A stretch of DNA of 64,000 nucleotides, taken from contig JAJGOT010000017.1 of assembly GCA_022457155.1 (NCBI GenBank), forward strand, positions 1,636,501 to 1,700,500, read 5' to 3'. The stretch is from Cladopsammia gracilis (taxonomy: Eukaryota; Cnidaria; Anthozoa; Scleractinia; Dendrophylliidae). Positions 13,001-23,893 of this stretch are shown here, piece after piece (position 1 is the first letter of the stretch; every line of letters begins with the position of its first letter). The translations under genes were made by a program, and so were the position numbers. Under the pieces are notes generated by a model. That model saw only the letters and a list, made by a program, of their open reading frames with translations, was not told where the DNA came from and did not search any database.

Positions 13001-16000
13001 TTTTCTGGAATAATCCATTTTACACACGTTGCATGCGATTTAGTAACGCAGGAATACTAATTCTTTATATTAATTATCAATTTTCTTTTTACAGCATGTA
13101 GGCCACATGCAGTCCTCGACTGCTTATTTTTTCAAGTAGTCTTTTTAAATGTTACAGAAATAATTCATGGCTTGGAAAATAATAGACGAGTGTGGATTTG
13201 ATCAGAAAGCAATAAATTAATTATAAATATTAAAAGCGAGTACAGAAAAATTGGTAACTTCAATCAATGCATCTTACAGTCTCATGCGCATGACTATAGG
13301 CTAAGTGTAGCCTCTTGTTTCTTTTTATTATAAATTTATTATTTTTTGTGTCACAATTTTGCATGCAAATTTCTCACGCATATTTTAAATTGTGCACTTC
13401 CGGTTCCTAGCTTAATTTGCCATTTACACTTCCTGTTTAGTGACTTCCAACTACTCTCACTTCCAGTAAAACAGCGTTACTGAAGTGTCACGCGTCTCCT
13501 ACAACCCTACTTACATTACTAATGTTCACGTTAGGTATATATAAGACTTAGACGAATCACTGGCTTCATTGTGGTACAGTCTTCATTTACAAAACATTCA
13601 ATAGTAAACAACGTGGTTTGCAGGAATGTATGGTTCCAGAAAATATCCATACCTCCCCCACAGATGGTCCGACCGATATCAATAATTCCAGTCGTGGCCA
13701 AAGTTTTCGAACGGATAATCTACGACCAATTATATCAGTATCTAACTAGGAATAGCTTTCTAATACTGGTTATCAATCTGGTTTTTGTTCCTTGCACTCC
13801 AAACTTACGGCACTAATTGAAGCTGCTGATAGTTGGGCCATGAACATTGATCATGGTTTTGTCAACGCTGTCGTCTTTAATTTCTGGACCTCAAAAAGGC
13901 CTTTGATACAGTTGATCACGATATTTTGTTAAAGAAATTGCAATACTATGGGATTCGTCGGTCCAGTTATAAATGGTTTGCTTCTTACTTAGATAACAGA
14001 ACTCAAATTTGTCACATTAACTCCTGTAAGTCAACCCCGAAATTTTTGAGATGTGGTGTTCCTCAAGGAACAATTTTAGGACCTCTTCTGTTTTTGTTAT
14101 ATATTAACAACTTACCAAATTGCCTGATGTATTCATGCACAAACCAGGATGTACGCTGATGATACCAGCTTGATGTGTGCTAGTGCAGACGTTAAGCATA
14201 TAAATGATTGCAGCCTTAATTATGACTTTAGTATTGGTACTCATGGTTATCAGCTAACAAGCTTACCCTGAATTTGGCAAAAACTGAGTTTATACTTATT
14301 GCATCAAGGCAGAAGTTATCGCAATTTTCAGAAAGCCCTTCTCTTACTGTAAATAATAACACTGTAGAACAAGTAGTATCAGCTAAATCCCTTGGAGTCT
14401 ACATTGACCAAACCTTAAACTGGGAATGCCATATTGAAAATGTCTGTAAAAAGATTGCTTCTGTCATTGGTGCAATTAAATGGATACGGCATCTTATCCC
14501 ATTTAATATTTTAATCAAAGTTTATAATAGCCTTGTTCAGCCTTACTTTGATGCAGTGTGGTGTGGGGAAACTGTAACAAGGGCCTTTCTGAAAAGCTTC
14601 AAAGGCTTCAAAATCGCGCAGCCCGCATTTTAATGTCTGCAAGCTACGATAGTAGTTTGGATGATGTGTTTCCGGGCATTAGGGTGGCGTAAACTCTGTC
14701 ATTAAAGATTAGAAATGAAATCTATCATGATGTATAAGACCTTACGTAGGATGACACCAGAATATCTACTATCAAGATTTGTTTATTGCGATAATGCGAA
14801 TGCTTATCGTTTAAGGAATACCGAAAACAAACTAGTTCTTCCACAACCTCGCACTGATTATCTGAAAAGAAGTTTTTCATACAGTGGAGCTCAGTTGTGG
14901 AACAACTTACCCACAGAATTAAGACTGCAGCGTCTTCCTTAAGCGAATTTAAGACAAAACTAAGTCGCCATAGTTTTTAAGTAAAGTTTTAAATATATTT
15001 TTGAACACGGCCTCCATGAAAAGCAGTTTTTATTTTTTATATTGTACCTCTTATTTGTAGTTAGGAAGTTAGATAGTTAGCTGATTATGATAATTTAAGC
15101 TGATGGAAATACCGTGTATAAATAAAGTTATCTATCTATCTGTCTAATGGAAATTCCAAGGGGGAGTTGGGGGGGGGAGGGGGGGGGGGCTAATAGGCAG
15201 AAATTTCTGAGGGGTTGGGGGGTGTCCACATGAAGAATTTGTCCGGAGGGTAAAAGGAAATTCACTGAAAAAATCATAAGCTAGGCACAAAGTAAACTTA
15301 TTATACTTACGTGAAAATTTTTGAACGGATGAAGTTGAATGGCTGAACGGCAGAAGAAAAATTTCGAATGGCTCGCGGTGAACATCATTATTCCGAGCGG
15401 CTGGCTGTGAACGGCTAAAAAAATATTTCAAACGGCTCGCGCTGAACAGCTAAACGGCAGATCAAGAAAAATTTTGAATGGCTGGCTGTAAACGGCTAAA
15501 GTGGCTATTGAAAAATCTTGAGCAAACAATCAAAGACACGAAGGGATATAGAGTTCCGAAGAAATTTGACCGACAGCAACAAAGGCGATCTTTGAATAAT
15601 AAGATGTCAATATCGGCAAGTTGTAATATGCCCACAAAAAAAAAATTATCCGAAGTTTTAAAGAAGACAAACGGTTATACAAAACAATAGCTAGTGTGCC
15701 AAACACCCAAACAAAAGTGGTCGAAAACAGGTTGAAGACCAGAGTTTTCTGACAACAAGCATGCAAAACCAAAATGATTCTTGGGTCACTGTTTGGGTCA
15801 TTTACGCTCAGTTGCCGACAGCAACAATTAAAATCAAAACCCGAGTCTTTTTCGGTCTTAAAATCAAAACTCTTCATGAAAAAGTAAATTGCAGGCTTAA
15901 TGATTACATTTACCAAGCACTTTTATAATATCAAGGATGATGAAACCATCAGTTCGAGCACTGTATGTACTAACCGAAGCGGAACGGAACTCTGCGTTTT

Positions 16001-19000
16001 GCTAAAATTTGCATATGAAACAGTGTTGGTAACGCAACACACTTTTTGACTATCCGCTTCTAAGAATTCTCTGTTTTCTTTGTAGTTTTGCTGGACAAAA
16101 TTAAGACTAAGCTTTTCCAAACTCCCTGCTTTCATTTCCAAATATCGTTCGGCAATAGAATGACTACGTGCTCTGGAGGTGCCCCACTGTCCCTGTACAA
16201 TACCTAGCTTATTTAAGCACAGTTTAGGCACATTCAAGGCACAGTTAAGGCGCGATTTATACACTATTTAAACATGCTCTATTTATGCACTATTTATGCA
16301 TGATTAATGCATGATTAACGCACAACTGTTCGTGCGATGGCACGTTAGGATGCCCATGTTTCAATTCCCATTCTAGACTTTATTCTTCATACTACTGATC
16401 AGTTTCACGGCAAATGATACCCTATTCTAGACCAAAACTGTCTCAGATTACCATACCCCATCCCAGACTAAACTGCTTAAAAACCACACCCTTCACAGCG
16501 GCGGATACCCATATAACTTATATATAAGAGTACCCCCCCCTGGCTCCCACTCTACAGTCTGGTGTAAAAAAAAAATATTTTCAAACAAAATAAAGTTTAG
16601 CGTTTTTTCTAACATTTCCAAAAAGCAACATTTAAAAATCTTAAATTGGCACAAGTTTATAATTCACTTCCTGTTGTCATAAAAGTGCCACTTTTCTCCT
16701 TGTCCATCACTTCAACCTATTACTGCAGCTGGCAGTACTGTGCAGCTTAACATGCCTTTAATGGCTTTTCATACTTGTTTTCTAGATTTCATTCATGGCA
16801 ACAGCACAAATAATTATCATGAATTGGTACAAGATGGCCTGAATTATTTGGACACAAGAATTGAGTTCTGGAGGCAGCAAGAGCCACTATACGCTCGCAA
16901 GAACAAGAAACTACTTCCCAAGAAACCTGCACAACAACAAAAACCTGCTGATACAACAAAGTTCATCTTAAGATCATTGGAGGAAATTGATGAGGCACTG
17001 GCCGAAGGTAACCCTGAGAGCAGTTTGAACAGAGCGCAGTCAACACTAAAGACAGTACAGTCATTAGGAGCAGAGAGTGTCCCTAATAAAGCTGAAGTAA
17101 TTGGCAATTTATATTCGTGTATTGGAAATGCATATCTTGAAATGGAGAATTATGATGAAGCTTTAAAATATCATGAGAAAGATCTCAAGACTGCCAAAAA
17201 ACGGTAAGTTTGAAAAAATTTCCAGTCCATAACATTTTCACTCTTCATACATACATAATCTTTATTTAACCACGGTTTCTCCTTCATACTGTACATTAAT
17301 GCTCTTCCTGAGAGCCGTGCCTATAAATTACCTAATTTAATGAAAAATATACAAAAAAATTGGTAAATTAACTAATTAAAAGTAATAAGAGTTAATAGGT
17401 CCTGGGGTGGACTCCTTTATTAATTAAAAATGACAGAGATGATCATGTGCCTTTTGGTGATTAAAATTTGTTCTTTGGACCGTCAGTTATTCTGATACCT
17501 TTTAGGATATAACCTAGAAAAATATGTCAACAGGAACAACTTTTCAGAAAGAATTTGTACCGTCTCTAAAGGGGTAAAAATTAATGTGAGCCACACCAAC
17601 AAAATGGGTTTCTGTTACCTTTTTGGGTTTCCTTTTAAAATTTCAGATGCTAAATCCTGTGAGTCCCCCCCCCCCCCCCCCCCCCCCCCGGGAGTCAGGT
17701 TTGGAAGTAGCATAGCTTCACCTAGCCTGCAAATACGTACAGCAAATACGTACTGATGCTTCTTGCATAATTATAACAATGTGAAACCAAATTAAATGAA
17801 AGGTGTTGACAGGCCTATCACAAATCCTACTGCATGTTTGTTAATTATGACCCACTGATGATAACCCTTGTTCACTCAGTTTTTAGTTGGTTTGATTTTT
17901 ATGTAGTTTAGCCCTGATCAGTATGTCTTTTAAAGATCAGCTGCTTACCTATGAAATAAGGGGAGGTTAATCTTTACAGATTATCTGTCTAAAAGTGGTC
18001 CGATGATGATAATTACAGGATTTGATCAATCGATCTTCTTCCAATGTATCACTGATGAATGTTTATTAACACACACAGCACACATGTACACATGGCACTG
18101 TTTGAAATATCACTATTCAGTGGTTTTCCACATCTGGTTGGTAAATTGACAAAAGCCGAAAAACCTCATCACCGCAGATAAAACTATAAAGAGCCTGAAA
18201 CTGACTTACTTGTAATGTCAAAACAATATAACATAAGACAATAGATTAAACACTGCAGAGACAAAAAATTTCTAACAAAAGACGAGATAAATCCTCGCAA
18301 CTAACCCAGCATAATTTAAAGCATATAATTATGCAAAATTATCAAGTTGACCAATCAGCCCTCCTGTCTGGATTCAGGACAGATTTACATCATCAGTATG
18401 AAATTTCTCATGGTAAATCGCAGACACTATCTCACGCAAAGGCCCCTAGTGTATTTGTGGTTTAGGCCTTCACCAACCTACTTACAAACATCTTCCCCAA
18501 GCTCACCTATTTGTCAGCTTGTTTTAAAAAATGTTAATTTTTAAACCTTATATAGATTAATAGATTATTAATATACAGGCAATTTAAATACGTTTTTCAA
18601 TTCTTCTCACAAGGGAGGACAAGGAAGGCAAATCACGTGCACTTGATAACCTAGGAAGATTATATGCCAAGAAGGGTGAGTACACTAAAGCTATCGATGC
18701 ATGGATGGAGAAGCTCCCATTCTGTAAATCAGTACTTGAAAGCACATGGCTCTACCACGAGATTGGCAGGTGTCATTTAGAGCTCAAGTACTACCAGGAT
18801 GCTAAGGAGTTTGCTCAGAAGTCTTTGGCTGCGGCAGAACAAGCAGATGATAAGGTCTGGCAGCTTAATGCAACTGTTCTTGAAGGACAAGCTGAAGGTG
18901 AGTCTTGATCAGTCTAAATATCAACCCTTTAATTCCGGCCAACATCAAAATACAAATTCCCCCTCCTTGTCCCCATATGTTTCTTAAAGAAGAAGTGGGG

Positions 19001-22000
19001 AGAAATTGTTAAAATTCATATCAAGAGAATAATCTTCAGGGGTCATGACCTTCTCATAACCTCTCTGATTGTTTAGGCATTGATATTACAAGGGGCGTAA
19101 AACCACTAGAGTGCTGTGATAAAACCACTGTTGCAAATTGTAACTGGAAGCAGCTCAATTCCTGAAAAATTGTGTTGTCATCTGAAAATATTGTCGTGTG
19201 GTTGGTAAAGTTGAACTTGCAATTACAATAAAAATACCTTAATTGATAGGGCGTGCTGCAAGTTGAAATTTGATTAGCACAAGTTCAACCCTGACAAAAG
19301 AGTGATATTATATCACTCTAGTAGTTTCAACTTTAATGACCACAAGGATAAGGGGGTGGGGGGGGGGGGGGGTGGAGAGGGGATCCCACCTGATCTGCCA
19401 CCGATGCCGCAACGATGTTTCAGAAGTTGGAATGTCTCCACTGAAAAAGTCTGTGGAAAATGCTGATTGGTTGAGATTTAATTTGATGATGATGTCATGA
19501 TTCTTCACGCATCGTGATCAAGACAAAACAAAATGACAGAGCAGAGAAGATTGTATTCATAAAGCGTGCAAGAATTTTTCTAAATATCTGAAGTTCCCTG
19601 TGGAATTGAAACCCGAGCAACATCAAGTAGTTGAAGCACTACTTAAAGGTAGCGATGTCCTTGCTGTTTTGCTGATGGGTTATGGCAAAAGCTTTATATT
19701 TCAACTGTTTGCTGCCGCAGCTGCAAATATTGAAAGAGGCAGTATCAAACAGTGTTGGTTGTCTGTCCATTACAAAGCATCATCGACGACCAGGTAGCAG
19801 AAGCCAGAGGGGTTGGAAATATGTCTGTGGCTTCTGTTGCTGATACATCTAATGAAGAATGAAAGAATCGGACCCACCCAGTTTGCATTGCGCGCCTACG
19901 TTGGTTCATCCGCCATTTACAGGGCCCCCGAAAATCCATTAACTGTATTGTAGATGAGAAATTCACTCGTGCAAGAGGTGATATGCTTGCCCAAATATGG
20001 AATAAAGCCATATCATAACAATAGGAGAAACGCGCAATGCAAACTGGGTGGGTCAGACTCTTTAAGATCGGCAAAGTTTCAGTGTTTGTTTGGGTCAGCC
20101 TAGAAAATTATTGACCAGCATTTGTGACCTCCCACGTGAAAACGATACTAATGGATATCTGTTTGAGTCATTTGCTTGCTGTTCATCAGCCGTTCACAAA
20201 CGGTAGGAGGCCATTCAAATGGCAGTGATCAGCCGTTCAAAAAATATATTCAGCCTTTCAGGCGGCTGCTACTAGCCGTTCAAAATAAAATATTGAACCG
20301 TTCGAACGGCTAATGTTAGTATCTGTTTGGATAAAAGATTTCCAGCCATCTGAACGGCTATTGGAAGAACTCTAGTGTTTTGGCTGGTGATTTTTTAGTT
20401 GATTTATTTTTGCTTTCCTTCGCTCACCACACAATTTGCATATGTCCAAAAGTAATCTAAAACATAAACATCTCGCTACTTACAGAATTATAAACACGTA
20501 TTGAAAAGAGAAACACCTTCAGACTAGTCATTCTATTGCCGGAACGAAAAAAAAACTACAAAGAAAACAGAATTCTTAGATGTGGACAGTCTGGCTGTCA
20601 AAAAGTGTGTTGCGTACCAACACTGTTTCTTAAAGGTAATGTTTTTTTTTATAGAAGAGTAATGTTCCCCCTTCGATGTGGCACTCTCACGTCTGCGTGG
20701 CCATTTCGGCCACAACAAAACAACTTTAACTTGGGTTGACTGCCCCGATGAAATCATGTCGTCGATATTGAGAATTGCGGTCCTCGGGTAACCCGGCTGC
20801 AAAACCAAGATCCTAACGATTTCCTTGCACTGTTTCTTTTCTCTTTGGCCGGACTTTGTTGAGTTTTCTGTATTTTTATTTGTCCAGGGCTTCTTTCTGG
20901 TGTTGACACAGAAGTTGCAAAGGCTCGCTTCGCCCTTGAAACGATATTTGTGACCTTGACCTCCGGGTCAATCGGCTGAACAAACTTGGGACATTTAGTG
21001 TGATTATAATAAAGTTAAATCCTTCGCTAGGCAAAGTCGAGCAGAAAGACTGGAGGTTTTCTCCACAACTATTCCCATCTTTTGTTGAAGTGCCTCTGAT
21101 ACTGCGGATTCAGGTTGAGCGTTTACACTGTAACGGTCTGAGTTGTCGCGTTCGTTGTCACGGTTGATTGATTGCGTTGCGAGGCAAAATGACAGCCGTT
21201 GCTAGGCGGGAATGACGACGTTCTGTCTGGGAAAAAGCATGTTGTCGCTCGTCTAGCGATTTCTTTTCTAAAAGAGGTCAAAGAGTTATTCGCGTCTTGG
21301 ATCTTACCAGTATCATGGCGATTGAAATCAAGATAGAATACTCCTACTATTCTACAAAAAGAATAACTCTAGTATTTTTTGTTGAGGAAGACCTGATGAG
21401 TCTAGAATACAGTGCGTTTGTAGAAAGAAAGAACGTCGTCATTCCCGCCTAGCAACGGCTGTCATTTTGCCTCGTAACGCAATCAACCAACCGTTACAAC
21501 GAACGCGACAACTCAGACCGTTAAACGCTCAACCTGAATCTGCAGTAATATAGTACCTTCTAGTCTTTTCTTCTTAGATGAAAGGAAAAGGTTTTCTGAT
21601 GAAGTCCACTTCCAGGAATCCCCGTAGCAAACTTTCAACAAAGCTTTACAACATCTACAGTATTAAATCATTTGGATCTTGGATCTGCTTTCGGTTTTCT
21701 CCCTACACAGATCTTCTTTGGAGGATTTGACTTGCTGTGAGCTAGCGCGAGCAGACAAGTTCCCGGGAAAAGTTATTTTTCATGTGGATGTGTTGCATGT
21801 TACATGTTTGTTTACATCGTTTCCAGTTTGCGCTGATTGGCCAAATTCTGACAGCTCAGACAGCGGGGAGCCACGGGAAGTATTGGGGGTGGCATTCAAA
21901 TTGCCGAGACATTGTTGCAAGCTCTCGCCCTCTGCTCCCCCAAAACCCAAACCCCGAACCCAAGCCGGAGAGCTTGCTCGCGGGCTAGTATAATGCCCTT

Positions 22001-23529
22001 TTCAGGTAGCTGTTTAATTAGCTCTACTTTATTAAAGTCTTTGTTTTATTTGTTACTCAATAAATTTATATGTAATTATAATAACTTATTTGCAGTAAAA
22101 CTTGGTGATCTTCAAGGTGCTTTGCAGACTTTTGAGAAAGCCTTAGAACTAGCCAAAATCCTGGAAGATGATGCTGCCGAGAAAGCCATTTCCAAGACCA
22201 TCAATGATATAAATGACAGAATTGCTCAAGGTGAAAACCAACAATGTTTACTTGTCAGTACATGTATTAGTGGTGTGCCGATCATGGTTGATAAAAAAAC
22301 TTACGGAGTTGCAACAATCAATATGCTTGAAGCACAATCAATTGTCACGGAAAAATGAATTCAAATGTCTAATCGCGTTCGAAGAACGCAATCCTAATTT
22401 TGTGTTGGAGACAAATTTGAGATTTTTTGGTAGACGGTCTTCCAAATGGCTGCCCCTATTGGTTTTTTTCAGGGGCTCGTTTCCGCCGGAAATTCCTTCG
22501 AACGCGTCTCCATGATCTGTGATTACTGCTAGTTGTAAATATAAAAGTACAACGAAATGAACGAAAACAATCTCAAGTTTCAACCACATTCCCAGGGTCC
22601 TCTCCTATCTTTGCCTTTTCGTATGTTCCGATTTCAACTGGCTTCTGATGTTGAGGCCGCCAAGCCGCAGGAATAACACAACTATCCAGGTGGTAAAGTG
22701 AGGTCTAGGGTATGGAATAAACTGATTATAATCGATGATCGATCGGTTGAGATAATCCGATTATTTCCGATGATTGATCATGAAATCATAAGCGATTCCC
22801 AACACTAACATGTATGTGTTGTGGTTCAAATTTTTCTTTGGTTAAACAAATTTCAAAGCAGTTTAATTTTTATTTTCCTAGAAAAAAAGAAATCAAACCA
22901 ACGAAACATTTGAACCACAAAGTTACTGTTTTCAGTCATTTTTATTTTCCGAATTGCTCAGCTCCAAATATCAATTCTTCTTACAGTACCTCTACCTTAT
23001 TTTTGTTGAGACTTGTTATTATTATTATTTTTTGTTATACCTGTGTTTTCTTGCTGTCAACATTATATTTTTTGCACTAATGTGTGAAAAGGTCAAGAGC
23101 TCTAGTTGGAACAACAACTTGAAACTTGACAATGAAGTCATCGAAGACGTCTGAAAAATATCTCAAAACATCGTCAAAAAGTTGTTAAAGCATGAAATAG
23201 CACTCAGCTCTACTGTACTGCCATCAATATTTCATTCGCAAACAACAATTTCTTAACACATTCCAGGGGTCAAATCAGGCGATGACAATGACGAAAACGA
23301 CGAAGAAGAAGACAAAGAAGTTAGCAAAGTGGTAGAAGATGAAGAAAGCAAAGAAACGGACGCAGCAAAACAAACTGAGGAAGAAGAAGGGGTGAAAGAT
23401 AAACCAAGTGATGAAAACATTGAAGTAAAGGAAAAAGAAGGTGAAGATAATGAGAAACAAGCAGAAGAGGATGCAGAGGAAGGAAGAAAAGATTTTCAAC
23501 CTAGTGAAGATGATGTGAAGAAAGAATAA
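1005..23529 (+). CDS. ODAD4: Outer dynein arm docking complex subunit 4 (TTC25), 5' end missing
   Basis: TPR protein of the complex that anchors outer dynein arms to ciliary doublet microtubules. Eight exons join in phase: 1005-1158, 6718-6782, 7402-7521, 8041-8098, 16786-17203, 18614-18897, 22096-22230 and 23267-23529, giving 498 residues plus a TAA stop. All internal borders are AG/GT. Key matches to the family are GDFEYALLYYHRGYKLR in the first visible exon, KLENKGDLSFF in the second, LLGELYSDKKYLEEL in the fourth, NLYSCIGNAYLEM in the fifth, and RALDNLGRLYAKKG with WLYHEIGRCHLEL in the sixth, all TPR helices in the usual order. The last exon encodes an 87-residue, strongly acidic, Glu/Lys-rich tail. 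Roughly the first 80-100 residues lie upstream of the window. Intron 1 (5.6 kb) and intron 4 (8.7 kb) are full of transposons, but no coding exon is broken. Confidence 0.94.
1232..1402. repeat. Hairpin MITE-like inverted repeat
   Basis: About 60-bp arms face each other: the left arm contains TTGTAGGTTGAAATGAAATT and the right arm contains its reverse complement near 1374-1394, with a short AT-rich loop. It lies just inside ODAD4 intron 1. No TSD was resolved. Confidence 0.6.
1432..1868 (+). repeat. 34-bp minisatellite, left part
   Basis: About 13 near-identical 34-bp units, each containing GTGGCCAATTTACCTAGTTA followed by TCAACTGAGTTACA. Only the outermost units differ by a few substitutions. 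The array continues at 6140-6638 after an inserted transposon, so originally it had roughly 27 units. Confidence 0.92.
2291..2497 (+). pseudogene. Possible captured SR-type gene start, two exons
   Basis: A segment at 2290-2323 reads GKKKRDRDRR in one frame and ends at a GTACGT donor. A segment at 2427-2497, after a TTTCCAG acceptor, continues in phase as SRSQSWSPERSQRIAQNGRK. Together they look like the start of an Arg/Ser-rich nuclear protein. The likely start codon ATGGGG has one extra G that shifts the frame, so this copy would not be translated as an SR protein. A GATTGG (inverted CCAAT) lies about 160 bp upstream. The parent gene is not identified. The composition could be chance, and the last donor (GTCGGT) is weak. 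Confidence 0.4.
2903..4018. mobile_element. Non-autonomous Mutator-like element carrying helicase fragment
   Basis: Long TIRs of about 85 bp begin TAGTCTCCC and contain GCAGCCGTTATTTGTCTCGT. They are flanked by an exact 9-bp direct repeat CTTGTGAAT at 2894-2902 and 4019-4027. Long TIRs with a 9-bp TSD fit the Mutator/MULE superfamily. There is no transposase. The cargo on the minus strand is the 5' part of a RecQ-like helicase with upstream promoter-like sequence, an arrangement like plant Pack-MULEs. It is nested in the 1869-6139 element, so it inserted later. Confidence 0.8.
3519..3818 (-). pseudogene. RecQ-like DNA helicase N-terminal fragment (captured)
   Basis: This 99-codon frame opens MVTLNEGFRAVSSMF and contains HQKQAIRKIIVDKKDLFANL, then the Walker A motif PTGFGKSLIYQ and motif Ia VVVVSPLV, which match the start of the RecQ superfamily-2 helicase core. 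After SPLV the sequence leaves the family and stops at 3519, so DEAH, motifs III-VI and the RecQ C-terminal domain are absent. Upstream, between the start codon and the right TIR, are two inverted CCAAT boxes (ATTGG at 3851 and about 3914) and a TTGGCGCG E2F-like site, suggesting that promoter and first exon were captured together. It may be transcribed but cannot encode an active helicase. Confidence 0.75.
5164..5305. mobile_element. Short hairpin MITE
   Basis: Inverted arms of about 45 bp begin TTAGCCTGCATAA and contain GGCGTTATTGG and CAAGCGGGTTTT, closing on a GC-rich centre. It would fold into one long hairpin. Confidence 0.75.
5310..5473. mobile_element. TA-flanked MITE (Tc1/mariner type)
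   Basis: The termini CAGTCAACTCTCTCTTAA form an inverted repeat and are flanked by TA on both sides (5308-5309, 5474-5475). The interior repeats AGTGGTCGCTTA units. Related sequences occur near 29.9, 34.6, 37.3 and 41.5 kb. Confidence 0.75.
6140..6638 (+). repeat. 34-bp minisatellite, right part
   Basis: About 14-15 copies of the same 34-bp unit as at 1432-1868, in the same orientation and register after allowing for the duplicated CTAGTT. The last unit decays at about 6636, and ODAD4 exon 2 begins 80 bp later. Confidence 0.92.
6826..7308. mobile_element. G/C-tract-terminated MITE with 9-bp TSD
   Basis: The element starts CC followed by a 20-nt G run and ends with a 21-nt C run followed by GGG. 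An exact 9-bp direct repeat ATTCAGTGC flanks it (6817-6825, 7309-7317). The body repeats TATATGAAAGGGTA units. It lies 40 bp downstream of the exon 2 donor of ODAD4. Confidence 0.8.
8099..10289. other. ODAD4 intron 4, 5' part: small repeats only
   Basis: A small MITE occupies 8151-8306 (next entry). Around 8990-9160 there is a repeat containing ATGCATGCAAAT-like octamers; similar copies occur near 13340 and 59100. The rest is AT-rich with no supported gene. Confidence 0.5.
8151..8306. mobile_element. Small MITE
   Basis: The ends are inverted (left GGGGCATAGCTACC, right GGCTATGCCTC), and GCGTACCT occurs inside both arms in inverted orientation. No coding capacity and no clear TSD. Confidence 0.55.
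10290..12470. mobile_element. 2.2-kb TIR element, non-autonomous
   Basis: The left end TTAAGGACGGTGCCACCTA and right end AGGTGGCACCGTCCTTAA are inverted copies. Depending on where the TIR is cut, the TSD is TA or TTAA. Reading frames inside (for example 10281-10571 and 10758-11051) match no family I recognise and have no splice context. The interior may be non-coding. Confidence 0.6.
12471..13630. other. ODAD4 intron 4 between two mobile elements
   Basis: AT-rich with a short G run near 12986-12995. Near 13290-13400 a repeat containing GCATGCAAATTTCTCACGC resembles those at 9100 and 59110. No gene seen. Confidence 0.5.
13665..15145 (+). mobile_element. 5'-truncated, decayed LINE (CR1/L2- or jockey-like)
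   Basis: Reverse transcriptase pieces follow in order across shifting frames: RPISIIPVVAKVFERIIYDQ at 13668, DLKKAFDTVDH-like sequence near 13890, RCGVPQGTILGPLLFLLYIN near 14050, the catalytic YADD box at 14152-14163, and a C-terminal region with YRLRNTENKLVLPQPRTDYL near 14810 and QLWNNLPTELRLQ near 14893. At least three frameshifts and stops make it inactive. The 3' end is a TATC microsatellite (15128-15143) rather than poly-A, typical of CR1/L2-type LINEs. Just upstream, 13630-13660 is one end of a MITE also seen at 46935. Endonuclease and 5' UTR are missing. Confidence 0.85.
15310..15505 (+). repeat. Irregular TGAACGGCT repeat cluster
   Basis: About ten variants of GAACGGCT or GAATGGCT at 15-30-bp spacing. 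A cluster in the opposite orientation (AGCCGTTC) occurs at 20170-20370, and a second homologous block occurs in opposite orientations near 16025-16089 and 20552-20630. These look like parts of one repeat family. The segments are not collinear, so I do not call one element spanning the exons between them. Confidence 0.55.
16360..16548 (-). mobile_element. Fragment of a C-tract-ended MITE
   Basis: Repeated ATTCTAGACCAAAA-like units end in TATAAGAGTACCCCCCCC. The same features occur in opposite orientation in the element at 41068-41375 (TCTGAAATAGGGTA units beside a GGGGGGGGTACC end). Confidence 0.5.
17204..18613. other. ODAD4 intron 5
   Basis: Contains a C run of about 23 nt at 17667-17689 that looks like the end of a G/C-tract element. 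No exon, RNA gene or complete mobile element seen. Confidence 0.45.
19564..20130 (+). pseudogene. RecQ-like helicase fragment, frameshifted, MITE inserted
   Basis: Reads KNFSKYLKFPVELKPEQHQV, then EALLKGSDVLAVL and GYGKSFIFQLFAAAAANIERG, which resembles the RecQ N-terminal core with a damaged Walker A (LMGYGKS where PTGYGKS is usual). A frameshift after IERG is followed by VLVVCPLQSIIDDQVAEARG (motif Ia) in the next frame, up to SNEE. A MITE then interrupts the gene, and homology resumes after it at 20062 with LRSAKFQCLFGSA before a stop. It sits in ODAD4 intron 6. Later helicase motifs are absent. It is a different subfamily from the 3.5-kb and 46.7-kb fragments. Confidence 0.8.
19864..20061. 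mobile_element. 198-bp MITE inside helicase pseudogene
   Basis: The left arm contains GACCCACCCAGTTTGCATTG and the right arm its reverse complement; arms are about 30 bp. The right flank is TTA and the left TGA, consistent with a 3-bp TTA duplication (Harbinger-type) mutated on one side. Removing it restores NEELRSAKF-type helicase reading. Confidence 0.7.
21102..21545. mobile_element. 444-bp TA-flanked MITE with ~115-bp TIRs
   Basis: The arms begin CTGCGGATTCAGGTTGAGCG and include GACAGCCGTTGCTAGGCGGG. Flanks are TA at 21100-21101 and 21546-21547, as in Tc1/mariner-type MITEs. It lies in ODAD4 intron 6. Confidence 0.85.
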
Positions 23530-23887
23530 ATCACTGACTTACTAACTGTATATAACAATTTAGTTTGAAGTTTTTTGTCTCAGCTGTCAAATCCACTTTG
23601 TGCATTGCTTTTTGGGAGAAAAAGAACTCACAGGAATTCATTCTGAAACCTTGATAAAAATAAGCGGGGTCCTGTAATGTAAATTTTATGTACACTTCAA
23701 TGGCTGCAGTGTTGTTATTTAAACTTCATTTGTTTTCGTTTTGTAACAGTCACTGCTGGACTTTTATATAGTTAATATTAATATACTTTAGAAACCAGGC
23801 CAGAAAACACGGGACATTCTAATAGTGCCACGCTTTATATTGCTTCAAAGAAAGAATGTACATTCAAATCTATGCTACTTAAAGTGT

Positions 23888-23893
23888 AATAAA
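23888..23893 (+). terminator. ODAD4 polyadenylation signal
   Basis: AATAAA lies 359 nt after the ODAD4 stop codon and is followed by a GT/T-rich stretch. It is the best canonical signal in the 3' flank. Confidence 0.65.

Noticed and set aside
15310..20370. One 5-kb transposon bounded by the two GAACGGCT repeat clusters
   Set aside because: It would contain ODAD4 exons 5 and 6, and the flanking homologous blocks are not in mirror order; separate insertions of a repeat family are more likely.
23275..23499. 74-codon minus-strand frame rich in Phe/Leu
   Set aside because: Antisense shadow of the acidic last exon of ODAD4.
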